NCBI RefSeq assembly: GCF_004795855.1
Contig: NZ_CP039252.1
Location: 1,426,001-1,490,000 of the forward strand
Reading direction: 5' to 3'
Origin: Hydrogenophaga sp. PAMC20947
Lineage (GTDB): Bacteria; Pseudomonadota; Gammaproteobacteria; Burkholderiales; Burkholderiaceae_C
DNA: 64,000 nt
Shown here: one piece after another, positions 1 through 7,710 of the stretch
Numbering within the stretch: position 1 is the first letter of the stretch
Layout: every line of letters begins with the position of its first letter
Program-made: the position numbers and the translations under genes
The notes under the pieces: model-generated
What the model saw: the letters and a program-made list of their open reading frames with translations, nothing else
The model's database searches: none
Told to the model about the DNA's origin: nothing

Positions 1-1045
1 GCTCTTCAACATGGACCCCGAAAAGGCCCATGAACTGACCCTGGAAGGCATTGCCCGGCTGCAACATTCGCCGCTGACCTGCCTCTACGGTGAATCCCGC
101 GTGGAAGACCCCGTGACACTCGCTGGCATCAACCTGGCCAACCGTGTGGGGCTGGCCGCTGGCCTGGATAAAAATGCCCGCTGCATTGACGGGCTGGCCG
201 CCATGGGCTTCGGTTTGGTCGAGGTGGGTACTGTGACGCCCAAGGCCCAGGCCGGCAACCCCAAGCCGCGCATGTTCCGCCTGCCAACCCAACAGGCGCT
301 GATCAACCGCCTTGGCTTCAACAACGACGGCCTGAACGCGTTTTTGAACAATGTCCAGAAAGCACGGTTTCGCGATCAGCGGATGAACACCCCGATGCGA
401 TTGGGCCTCAACATCGGGAAGAATGCCGCGACGCCCATTGAGCGGGCGACAGACGATTACCTGATCTGCCTGGAAGGGGTCTACCCGCATGCAGACTATG
501 TCACGGTCAACATTTCGAGTCCCAACACCCAGAATCTGCGCAGCCTGCAAAGTGATGCAGCACTGGATGCCTTGGTGGGCGCAGTCGCCGAGCGGCGCGA
601 GCAGCTGGCTCAGCACACCGGCAAGCGCATTCCGGTGTTCATCAAGATCGCGCCCGATCTTGATACCGCACAGATCGACGTGATCGCCACCACGCTGCTC
701 CGCTACGGCTGCGACAGCGAGGGCAAGCCCAACCAGGCCTTTGGCGTCATTGCCACCAACACCACCTTGAGCCGCGAAGCAGTGACTGGCCTGCCCCATG
801 CCAGCGAAGCTGGTGGCTTGTCCGGGTCGCCCGTGCTGGTATCCAGCAACCGTGTCATTGCCCGCCTCAGGGAGCAACTCGGCGCAGGCTTTCCCATCAT
901 CGGGGTCGGTGGCATCCTCAGCGGCGCTGATGCTGTCAGCAAGATCCGGGCAGGTGCAGACGTGGTTCAGATCTACACCGGGTTGATCTACAAAGGCCCT
1001 GCGCTGGTGCGCGAGGCGGCACAGGCGATCAAACAGATGGCTTGA
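1..1045 (+). CDS. pyrD: dihydroorotate dehydrogenase (quinone), class 2, 5'-truncated by window edge
   Basis: FMN enzyme of pyrimidine synthesis; it oxidises dihydroorotate to orotate and passes electrons to membrane quinones. The first methionine at 11 is preceded in frame by codons for LFN, and class 2 enzymes normally have a short hydrophobic N-terminus ending just before MDPEKAH, so the true start lies left of the window. Visible family signatures are the [13 protein letters not shown] segment, NRLGFNNDG, the VNISSPNT active-site region (Ser/Asn) and the FMN phosphate-binding glycines near [10 protein letters not shown]. It converges on the next gene with only 6 bp between the stop codons. 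Confidence 0.96.
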   Translation, partial: LFNMDPEKAHELTLEGIARLQHSPLTCLYGESRVEDPVTLAGINLANRVGLAAGLDKNARCIDGLAAMGFGLVEVGTVTPKAQAGNPKPRMFRLPTQQALINRLGFNNDGLNAFLNNVQKARFRDQRMNTPMRLGLNIGKNAATPIERATDDYLICLEGVYPHADYVTVNISSPNTQNLRSLQSDAALDALVGAVAERREQLAQHTGKRIPVFIKIAPDLDTAQIDVIATTLLRYGCDSEGKPNQAFGVIATNTTLSREAVTGLPHASEAGGLSGSPVLVSSNRVIARLREQLGAGFPIIGVGGILSGADAVSKIRAGADVVQIYTGLIYKGPALVREAAQAIKQMA

Positions 1046-1051
1046 AGCTGC

Positions 1052-2173
1052 TCAGCCCTTGACCATCGACAGCTGCTCGACAACATATTGCCCTATTGCC
1101 AATGCACTGGTCAGGCCAGGCGATTCGATGCCGAACAGGTTGACCAGGCCGGCCACCCCGTGCAAGCCCTCGGTATCCACGCGGAAGTCGGCCGACGGTT
1201 CGTCGGGGCCATTGATTTTGGGGCGCACACCGGCATAACCAGGCTGCAAGGCTCCCGAGGGCAACCCTGGCCAATAGCTGCGAATGGCGGCCTCAAACGC
1301 GGGCAGACGCGAGGCATCCACTGCGCAATCATCAGACCGGTCAACCCACTGCACGTCGGGTCCGAACTTGGCTTGTCCACCCAGATCCAGCGTGAGATGA
1401 ACACCCAGACCCGCAAGATGGGCCCGTGGCTCGGGTGCCGGGTAGATCAGGTGCGTAAATGGCGCGCGACCAGACAAACTGAAATAGTTGCCTTTTGCAA
1501 AACTGGGTTGAGGCACATGCCCAGCGGACAGGCCCACCGTTCGCCTGGCCAGATCGCATGCGTCCAGGCCCGCCGCATTGATCACCGTCTGTGCGAGCAG
1601 CGTTGTGCCATCGGCGAACACCACCTCCAGCCCTGCCGTCTTCACTTTGATCTGGCCCACCGGGCTGTGACAGACCAGCATGCCTCCAGCGTGTTCAAGA
1701 TCGCCCAGCAGCGACAACATCAGCCCGTGGCTGTCGACAATGCCGGTGGATGGCGAATGGACCGCCGCCAATCCTTGCAGCGCCGGTTCCATGGCCCGCA
1801 CCTCGGCTGCATCGAGCAGACGGAGGTCGTTCACACCATTCGCTGAAGCTTTTTGCACGATGCCTGGCAGCGCATCACATTGAGAATCGGTGGTCGCCAC
1901 GATCAGCTTGCCGCAGCGTTTGTGCGCGATGGCGCGCTCCGCACAGTAGGCATACATCCGCTCGCGCCCCTCGACGCACAACCGGGCCTTGAGTGACCCG
2001 GCGGGGTAATAAATACCCGCGTGAATCACCTCGCTGTTGCGGGCACTGGTGATGCTGCCGAACGTGGGTTCACGCTCCAGCACCACGACCTCGCGCCCCT
2101 GACGTGCCAGCGCACGGGCGACCGCCAAGCCAACCACCCCGGCTCCGATGACCACTGCATCAACCCGCTCCAT
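1052..2173 (-). CDS. FAD-dependent oxidoreductase of the L-2-hydroxyglutarate dehydrogenase (LhgO) / DAO family
   Basis: About 373 residues. The N-terminal [16 protein letters not shown] is a Rossmann dinucleotide-binding motif followed by an acidic strand end (VVLERE). The [20 protein letters not shown] block is characteristic of LhgO-like members of the glycine/D-amino-acid oxidase superfamily; the C-terminus has the usual second FAD contact ([19 protein letters not shown]). The reading frame is open for 58 codons further upstream, but the ATG at 2173 has a perfect AGGAGG on the minus strand (2181-2186) at 7 nt spacing and begins right before the Rossmann fold, so I place the start there. 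The exact substrate (L-2-hydroxyglutarate or another 2-hydroxy acid) is inferred from family only. Confidence 0.85.
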   Translation of the reverse strand: MERVDAVVIGAGVVGLAVARALARQGREVVVLEREPTFGSITSARNSEVIHAGIYYPAGSLKARLCVEGRERMYAYCAERAIAHKRCGKLIVATTDSQCDALPGIVQKASANGVNDLRLLDAAEVRAMEPALQGLAAVHSPSTGIVDSHGLMLSLLGDLEHAGGMLVCHSPVGQIKVKTAGLEVVFADGTTLLAQTVINAAGLDACDLARRTVGLSAGHVPQPSFAKGNYFSLSGRAPFTHLIYPAPEPRAHLAGLGVHLTLDLGGQAKFGPDVQWVDRSDDCAVDASRLPAFEAAIRSYWPGLPSGALQPGYAGVRPKINGPDEPSADFRVDTEGLHGVAGLVNLFGIESPGLTSALAIGQYVVEQLSMVKG

Positions 2174-2248
2174 GGGCGGCCCTCCTCTTGTTTTAACGAC
2201 AAAAAATCGAAAAATCCCACACATGACGCCCGGAGTTCTGCCCGGCAA

Positions 2249-2274
2249 GCGGTGCAGGGTTCGAGCCGGCGACC
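2249..2274 (-). pseudogene. possible relic of a tRNA 3' end (T-arm/acceptor segment)
   Basis: Sixteen bases at 2249-2264 (gcggtgcagggttcga) are identical to the T-arm/acceptor side of the tRNA-Val at 50709-50724, and 7 of the next 10 also match. The rest of a tRNA (anticodon stem, D arm, matching acceptor strand) cannot be folded here, so it is not a working tRNA. It may be the remnant of a tRNA or of an attachment site; chance cannot be ruled out. Confidence 0.35.
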
Positions 2275-2668
2275 GCCGCCGGATGAAGGGAGCAACCTCA
2301 ATGCCAGTGAATTCCCGCAGCGCACCCTGTGGGTCACGATGAATCAAAAATAATCAACTAAATCATGGGCTTACCCTAGAGAGAACGGGAGATTAAGCGC
2401 AGTGTTCTCGGCATTTTCTGAGCTTTTCGTCAGTTTCTTGATGGGCAGTGATGCACTTTTGGCGCGCGTTAATCGATCAATAGAGGCATGTTGTCGACGC
2501 TCAGCGAGCAGCGACCGTGCGTTCTTCTGGTGCAGGACGATTCAATGCCAGGGGTATTGACAGGACCCACTCTCCATCGGACGGCAATCCCGCCCTTGAA
2601 CCGAGGGAGAACCCCTAAAAAAACAATCGAAAGTATGCTTGAACCGACAAAAGGCGTTACAAAACCAA

Positions 2669-2682
2669 TTGATTTATATCAA
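2669..2682. promoter_or_regulatory. FNR/Anr-type binding site
   Basis: TTGATTTATATCAA is a perfect match to the FNR/Anr consensus dyad TTGAT-N4-ATCAA. Its centre lies about 148 bp before the response regulator ATG. A weak -10-like tacgat at 2700-2705 would place the box near the -40 position of a class II activated promoter. This suggests oxygen-responsive control of the two-component system. Confidence 0.6.
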
Positions 2683-2823
2683 TGCACCCAGATTTGCACT
2701 ACGATGTAAGTGAATGATACGAGGCGTGGTAAATCACACAAACACGCCATCTCAAGATGTCGATTATCACGAAACGGGTCAAGAAATCGAGCCCCCTCGG
2801 TAGTCAACGGTTCTGGAGGATGT

Positions 2824-3510
2824 ATGAGAATACTGGTTGCAGAAGACGACAGTCTGATCGGAGATGCCGTCCACAAATCTCTGACTCGGTCAGGGTTTGC
2901 GGTCGATTGGGTCGAGACGGGGCATGACTTTAGAACCGCCTACACCACACACGAATACGGATGCGTGGTTCTCGACCTGGGTCTGCCGGACGATACCGGT
3001 GAAGCATTGTTGGCGCATACGCGGTGCAAAGACTCCAGAATTCCCGTGATCGTGGTCACCGCTCGTGGAAGTGTCCGGGACAAACTGGCACTTCTTGGCA
3101 TGGGCGCTGACGACTTCATGGTCAAACCCTTTGACCTGGACGAGCTTGCGGCCCGCATCAATGCAGTTCTCAGGCGTGTGCCCACAGGGTCCGCTGAAAC
3201 CAACGCCACGACCCATGGCCCATTGACCTTGATCCCACAGCGCTTTCTGGCCTTGTGGAACGGGAAAGCGGTCACCCTGACGCACAGGGAATTCTGGGTC
3301 CTTGAGGCCTTGATGCGTAGAAAGAATCAAGTCCTGTCGCGGGCGCAAATCGAAGAGACGCTGTACGGATGGGGTGGCGAAGTGGAAAGCAACGCCATTG
3401 AAGTCTACGTTCATACTTTGCGCCGGAAATTTTCAGCTCAGCTGATCCACACCATTCGGGGTGTCGGTTACCAAATCGCGCCGGTTCACCAAATCGAACA
3501 AATGCACTAG
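2824..3510 (+). CDS. OmpR/PhoB-family response regulator
   Basis: 228 residues. The receiver domain (1-~115) shows the acidic pair E7/D8/D9, phospho-acceptor D51 in VVLDLGLPD, the conserved Thr in VVTAR and the K101 switch lysine in MVKPFD. The C-terminal half is a winged-helix OmpR DNA-binding domain (LTHREFWVLEALMRRK ... VYVHTLRRKF ... IRGVGYQI). It resembles QseB/PmrA/TctD regulators. The frame is open upstream to 2710, but GGAGG at 2815-2819 and homology to the usual MRILVAEDD start fix the ATG at 2824. The partner kinase follows 44 bp downstream. The target genes are not visible from the sequence. Confidence 0.93.
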   Translation: MRILVAEDDSLIGDAVHKSLTRSGFAVDWVETGHDFRTAYTTHEYGCVVLDLGLPDDTGEALLAHTRCKDSRIPVIVVTARGSVRDKLALLGMGADDFMVKPFDLDELAARINAVLRRVPTGSAETNATTHGPLTLIPQRFLALWNGKAVTLTHREFWVLEALMRRKNQVLSRAQIEETLYGWGGEVESNAIEVYVHTLRRKFSAQLIHTIRGVGYQIAPVHQIEQMH

Positions 3511-3554
3511 GCCCCCGGGCCTGCGGCGCACCCATCTGATACACATCGGTCACC

Positions 3555-5003
3555 ATGGAAACTGCTGTTCCAGTGTGGTCACTTCAATCACGGGCTCAAC
3601 TCCTCGTCGGGCTGGCTTTGAGCATCGGCCTTGTCCTGGGCTCTGTCAGCATGTACCAGGCGGCGGTTGCGCAAGATGACCAAATCACCGATGCACGGGT
3701 GGAGATGCTCGCCAAAACCATTCTCCAGTCGGCGGTGGCGGAGCTTGACCACCCCCATCAGATCGAAAGCGACTCAGCCCCTTTCAAAGTGCCTCCTCAC
3801 TTTGCTGGCGGTAGTCACCAGTATCAAATATGGACGAACAACGGAACCACACTGCTCGCCAGTCACAAGGCGCCGAAGACCCAGCCTTTGCTTCCCGTGA
3901 GTTACACCGGATACCGTGAAGTTCTGATCGATGGCACTTACTACTGTGCCTTTTCAGCAGCGACCGAGGATCGCACCTTCATCGTTCAGGTGGCCGAACC
4001 CACGCCGTCAAGAATCGTTCCCTTCCGTTGGCTGGCCACCGAATACCTCGCACTCGCGCTGATTCCATTCGCAGCCATCCTCCTCTTCAACCGCTTCATG
4101 CTGAGGAAATCTTTCCGCCCCATTGAAGCGGTGGTCGAAAACCTGCGTTGTCGAAGTCCTGACGACGCAACGCCAATTGACGCCCAAAACACACCTTCGG
4201 AAATCGCACCGTTGGTGCAATCCCTGAATGCACACCTGCAGCGCATGGGTCTTGCCTTGTCGGTGCAGAGCCGGTTCACTTCGGCAGCGGCCCATGAGCT
4301 CAAGACCCCTTTGGCGGGCGTTCGAGCACAGGCTCAGCTGGCGATTCAGGCCAAAGATCCCGAACACGTCAGAGATGCCTTGCGCTCGGTCATGCTGGGC
4401 GTTGACGCCTCTTCGAGAATCATCGATCAGCTGATGGATTTTCACCATGTTGCGTCATTTGGGGATCCAGGCGATTGGCGATCTGAAGTGACAAGCCTTG
4501 CCAAAATCCGCCAACTGGCATGGGCGGATATTCAACCGCGAGCGAAGGCCAAAAACATCAAATTGAGAATGATGTTCGACATTGACGAGATGCGTGGGCA
4601 TGAGTTTGCCATCTGGACGCTCCTGCGCAACCTGATGGAAAACGCCGTCAAATACACCCCCGCGAACGGGCGCATTGATGTTCGAATCAAGCAGCGGGAT
4701 CTCAGAGTCGTGTTGACGGTGGACGACTCAGGACCAGGGATTGCGGCCGAACTCCGGCATCGCGCCATGGAGAAATTCGATCGGCTAGGCCGCCGGGGAG
4801 GCGATGGTGTCGGCCTGGGCCTGTCCATTGTTGCAAGCGTCGCTTCCATGCACCAGGCGGTACTTGAACTCCAGGATTCGCCCCTCGGTGGATTGCGTGT
4901 TTTGGTCCAGTTTCACGCCACAGACGTTTCGGACCGCTCCGGCAAGGATGAAGCGTTTCTCATAAATTTGAAAGAGACTGGGTGGAGCTCAAATCGGCCA
5001 TGA
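3555..5003 (+). CDS. sensor histidine kinase (QseC/TctE-like)
   Basis: 482 residues in the inner membrane. There is an N-terminal transmembrane segment (about residues 17-36), a periplasmic sensor region, a second transmembrane segment near YLALALIPFAAILLF, then the DHp domain with phospho-accepting H247 in AAAHELKTPLAG. The HATPase domain has the N box NLMENAVKYTP, G1 box DDSGPGI and G2 box GDGVGLGLSIV. It should phosphorylate the adjacent response regulator. No strong ribosome binding site precedes the ATG. The last 44 bp overlap the 3' end of the convergent lytic transglycosylase gene. The signal sensed is unknown. Confidence 0.92.
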   Translation: METAVPVWSLQSRAQLLVGLALSIGLVLGSVSMYQAAVAQDDQITDARVEMLAKTILQSAVAELDHPHQIESDSAPFKVPPHFAGGSHQYQIWTNNGTTLLASHKAPKTQPLLPVSYTGYREVLIDGTYYCAFSAATEDRTFIVQVAEPTPSRIVPFRWLATEYLALALIPFAAILLFNRFMLRKSFRPIEAVVENLRCRSPDDATPIDAQNTPSEIAPLVQSLNAHLQRMGLALSVQSRFTSAAAHELKTPLAGVRAQAQLAIQAKDPEHVRDALRSVMLGVDASSRIIDQLMDFHHVASFGDPGDWRSEVTSLAKIRQLAWADIQPRAKAKNIKLRMMFDIDEMRGHEFAIWTLLRNLMENAVKYTPANGRIDVRIKQRDLRVVLTVDDSGPGIAAELRHRAMEKFDRLGRRGGDGVGLGLSIVASVASMHQAVLELQDSPLGGLRVLVQFHATDVSDRSGKDEAFLINLKETGWSSNRP

Positions 5004-5700
5004 TGCGCCGCACATAGGCCTGTGTTTCCGGGTATTTCGGCACCTTGCGGCCGGCCCTGACCACCGCCTGTTCGCCAGCGTTATAAGCGGCCAAAACGAG
5101 TTCAATGTCGCCATCAAAAAAGCCCATCAACCACTTGAGATAACTCGCGCCCGCGAAAATATTGTCCTCGATCACAAAGGGATCCTCAACGCCAAACCTT
5201 TTGGCCGTTGCTGGCATCAACTGCATGAGACCCATGGCCCCTTTCGGAGACACCGCTTTGTCGTTGTAGTTGGATTCGGCCGAAATCACCGCATGGATCA
5301 ACTGCGGGGCGATATCCACACTCAAAGCAACGCTCTCGATCACCGCCCGCAAATGATCGGCTCGCCTTGGTAACTTGGGCAGGTAGTTGGCAACTTTTTT
5401 GGCCTTCGCGAGCACAGGGGCGATGCCACTGTCCGCGCCAGGCAGCAAGAGCAGGGGTGCCTCTTGCGAGGGAAAATTGGACAGCACAATGCTGCCACCT
5501 GGGGATGCAGCACCCACATAGACCTGGCAGTGAGCCGACACAGCCCATGCGCAGCCCAGCACGCCCAAAGCCAGTCGGAGATAACCGCCCGGTGTTCGCA
5601 ACAACTCCCCCCCGGCACCAGTTATCCCAAACCTGATCCGACAGATGGAGGTCTTCCGGTTGCCCACAGGGAGGTTGGCGCATGGTTCGGTGGTGAACAT
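4960..5700 (-). CDS. periplasmic lytic transglycosylase, SLT (family 1) domain
   Basis: A peptidoglycan-cleaving enzyme. The SLT domain occupies the C-terminal ~125 residues: the catalytic Glu in ISAESNYND, followed by GAMGLMQLMPATA and AAYNAGEQAV, all classic motifs. A hydrophobic export segment (LRLALGVLGCAWAVSAHC) comes before it. The start is uncertain: ATG at 5700 leaves a rather long N-region, a TTG at 5604 sits just before the signal peptide but too close to a G-rich Shine-Dalgarno, and the open frame reaches a TTG at 5736. Its 3' end overlaps the convergent kinase gene by 44 bp. Such enzymes often make room in the wall for secretion machines, and the T2SS operon starts about 225 bp away on the other strand. 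Confidence 0.88.
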   Translation of the reverse strand: MFTTEPCANLPVGNRKTSICRIRFGITGAGGELLRTPGGYLRLALGVLGCAWAVSAHCQVYVGAASPGGSIVLSNFPSQEAPLLLLPGADSGIAPVLAKAKKVANYLPKLPRRADHLRAVIESVALSVDIAPQLIHAVISAESNYNDKAVSPKGAMGLMQLMPATAKRFGVEDPFVIEDNIFAGASYLKWLMGFFDGDIELVLAAYNAGEQAVVRAGRKVPKYPETQAYVRRIMADLSSTQSLSNL

Positions 5701-5762
5701 GCGCCTGATTCGGCGCCTCGTAACCGCATGTGTCAATTCTGGCAGACACCCAGTGCGTCACC

Positions 5763-5909
5763 GGGTGAGTACCCAACTTGGACACGCCCGAAGGGGGTAG
5801 TACCCCACCACCTTTTCCGGTAGGTGTTGTCCTAGGAATTTTAAGAAAGCCTTAAGACTGCCGCCTATATTGAACTTGACAGACCCGACCATCGGGTAGG
5901 TGATCTACC
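5763..5909. promoter_or_regulatory. regulatory region of the type II secretion operon with several dyads
   Basis: Three dyads are visible: GGGTGAGTACCC (5763-5774), the palindrome GGGGTAGTACCCC (5794-5806) and GGTAG-N5-CTACC (5895-5909), the last just upstream of the gspG ribosome binding site. TTGACA at 5876-5881 could be a -35 element, but no good -10 is seen at the right spacing. Similar GGGGT/ACCCCACCA and GTAG/CTAC elements stand upstream of the giant secreted protein gene near 32309-32360, suggesting one regulator for both; the LuxR-type regulators in this window are candidates. Confidence 0.5.
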
Positions 5910-5924
5910 AACTGGAGGTTCACA

Positions 5925-6443
5925 GTGGCGAAGCAGTTCATTCGAGAAGCGCCCCCCCCCAGCACCTCGCGGGGGACCCACAGCGACAGATCGCCGTGCC
6001 CGCCCTCTGCCGAATTCAAGCGGCAAGGTGGCCAAGGACAGGGCTTTACCCTGCTTGAGTTGCTGGTGGTGATTGTCATCATCGGCTTGCTGGCTGGGCT
6101 GGTGGCGCCCAGGTATTTCGACCAGGTCAGCAAGTCCAACACGAAGATTGCCCGCGCACAGATCAACTCGCTGGAAAAGGCACTGGATCAATACCGCCTG
6201 GATGTGGGCAGTTACCCCTCCACGGAGCTGGGCCTTGGCGCACTCAACACCCGCCCACAGAACCTCGAAAAATGGGCTGGGCCCTACCTCAAGAAATCGG
6301 TCCCGCTGGATCCCTGGGGGTTCAAATACGTGTACAAGTTTCCGGGAGATCACAGCATCGACTACGACCTGTCGGCGCTGGGATCAGATGGCCAGGTCGG
6401 TGGCACGGATGAAGCCGCTGACGTCACAAGCTGGACGCCTTGA
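5925..6443 (+). CDS. gspG: type II secretion major pseudopilin GspG
   Basis: 172 residues. The class III signal is cut after G40 before FTLLE (Glu at +5), followed by the hydrophobic helix LLVVIVIIGLLAGLVAP. The C-terminal half is a typical GspG fold (ALDQYRLDVGSYPSTELGLGAL ... LDPWGFKYVYKFPG ... DYDLSALGSDG) with the calcium-site region. The GTG start at 5925 is supported by GGAGG at 5914-5918 and is the only standard start before the cleavage site. That gives an unusually long 40-residue leader, and the leader contains a run of nine C (5952-5960). First gene of the secretion operon; gspF follows after 12 bp. Confidence 0.93.
   Translation: MAKQFIREAPPPSTSRGTHSDRSPCPPSAEFKRQGGQGQGFTLLELLVVIVIIGLLAGLVAPRYFDQVSKSNTKIARAQINSLEKALDQYRLDVGSYPSTELGLGALNTRPQNLEKWAGPYLKKSVPLDPWGFKYVYKFPGDHSIDYDLSALGSDGQVGGTDEAADVTSWTP
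5952..5960 (+). repeat. homopolymer C9 tract inside the gspG leader
   Basis: Nine consecutive C residues at codons 10-12 of gspG, 27 bp after the start codon. A change of one or two bases would put the pseudopilin out of frame, so this is a candidate slippage (phase variation) site. Whether it really varies cannot be seen from one sequence. Confidence 0.75.
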
Positions 6444-6455
6444 CGCGGCATCGCC

Positions 6456-7688
6456 ATGCGCCAACTGAACGTCTCCCCTTCCGGCTTCGCCTTCGAATTG
6501 ATCGTGCGCACGGCACATGGGCATGTTCAGACGCTGGAGTTGATGGCCACTGACGCAAGCGCAGCCACCGAACGGGCTGTGCGCGATGGCTTGCAGGTGC
6601 TGGCGTGCAAGGCGCTCGGTTCCAGGCGCGACAAAAACGCCTCGAATCGCGGGGGCGGACGCGGCAAACTCGACATCGCCAACTTCGCCTACGAGCTGGG
6701 CTCCCTGATGGGGGCTGGACTCTCGGTTGTCGAAGCGTTGAAAACGCTGGCCGCCAACGAGGGCACCCACGCGAACCGCGACATCATTCTGGGCATCGTC
6801 AAGCGCATTGGTGAGGGCTTGCCACTTTCGGCTGCATTGCAAACCCCTCCGGGCCGTTTTCCTGCCCTGTTGATCGCCACCGTGAGCGCGAGTGAACAAA
6901 CGGGTGATCTCAGCACGTCGTTGGCTCGGTACGCCGCCCATCAACTGACCATCAAGTCGCTGAAGGACAAAGTGGTGGGCACCGCCGTCTACCCCGCTCT
7001 GCTGCTGACCGTTGGCATTCTGGTGGTCTTGTTCCTGATGACGGTTGTGGTGCCCAAATTTGCTGTGCTGATCGAGAGCACTCGCCATGAGCTGCCTTGG
7101 AGCTCACAGCTGCTGATGTCTTGGGGCCGCTTCGCTTCCCGACACGTTTGGGAGCTGGTGATTGTGGTCATCGCTGCTGTCGTGGCTTTGATCATGCTGA
7201 GTCGGTCTGTGATGAAAGGAGACGGCAAGGCTGCGTGGCTGGAGCGGGTTCCTTTTGTCGGCCCCACGATGCGCAAGTTCCGCCATGCGCAGCTGTACCG
7301 CACAACAGGCATGCTGGTGCGCGGTGGCATCACAGCGCCCAAAGCCCTGCAACTGAGTGCCTCTCTCCTGGGTGCGTCGGACCAGAAACGCCTGACGGAC
7401 GCCATTCGACTGGTGCAAGAAGGACGCAGTTTGAGCGATGCGTTGCACGAGGCCCAATTGGCCGATCCGATCGCCTGCAGCATGCTCACGGTGGCAGAAC
7501 GCACCGGTGAATTGGCTGAAATGCTGGAACGGATTGCGCAGTTTCACGAATCGCGGCTGCAGCGCTCGGTGGAATTGACCAGTCGCCTGTTCGAACCCGT
7601 CTTGATGATCTTCATAGGCCTGGTGGTGGGGGCCATCGTGGTCTTGATGTACCTGCCCATTTTTGACCTCGCGTCCAGCCTGCAATGA
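6456..7688 (+). CDS. gspF: type II secretion inner-membrane platform protein GspF
   Basis: 410 residues, the usual length. Two repeated T2SF domains are visible, each ending in a membrane span: the first around FAYELGSLMGAGLSVVEALKTLA to VYPALLLTVGILVVLFLMTVVVPKF, the second around LYRTTGMLVRGGITAPKALQ to LFEPVLMIFIGLVVGAIVVLMYLPIF. The duplicated pattern G(A/G)xS..ALKTLA and ERTGEL is typical. GspF connects the ATPase to pseudopilus assembly. It sits between gspG and gspE, an order seen in MSHA-like and atypical T2SS loci rather than the classical gspC-D-E-F-G order. Confidence 0.93.
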   Translation: MRQLNVSPSGFAFELIVRTAHGHVQTLELMATDASAATERAVRDGLQVLACKALGSRRDKNASNRGGGRGKLDIANFAYELGSLMGAGLSVVEALKTLAANEGTHANRDIILGIVKRIGEGLPLSAALQTPPGRFPALLIATVSASEQTGDLSTSLARYAAHQLTIKSLKDKVVGTAVYPALLLTVGILVVLFLMTVVVPKFAVLIESTRHELPWSSQLLMSWGRFASRHVWELVIVVIAAVVALIMLSRSVMKGDGKAAWLERVPFVGPTMRKFRHAQLYRTTGMLVRGGITAPKALQLSASLLGASDQKRLTDAIRLVQEGRSLSDALHEAQLADPIACSMLTVAERTGELAEMLERIAQFHESRLQRSVELTSRLFEPVLMIFIGLVVGAIVVLMYLPIFDLASSLQ

Positions 7689-7710
7689 ACGCGACCACCG
7701 AGAACATGTC

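Larger units (their letters stand above)
2174..2823. other. 650-bp intergenic region with divergent promoters
   Basis: No convincing gene. It holds a tRNA-T-arm-like relic (2249-2274) and an FNR/Anr-type box (2669-2682) in front of the plus-strand response regulator. A short open frame at 2488-2709 has no ribosome binding site, domain or hydrophobic pattern and is left out. Confidence 0.6.

Noticed and set aside
2244..2340. Possible tRNA-Sec (loop CTTCATC could give anticodon UCA on the minus strand)
   Set aside because: No 8-bp acceptor stem can be formed, the D arm is missing and the T stem has mismatches. Only the T-arm similarity to tRNA-Val remains.
2488..2709. 73-codon open frame in the 2174-2823 spacer
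   Set aside because: No ribosome binding site, no domain; it runs over the FNR box region and ends just before the regulator promoter.
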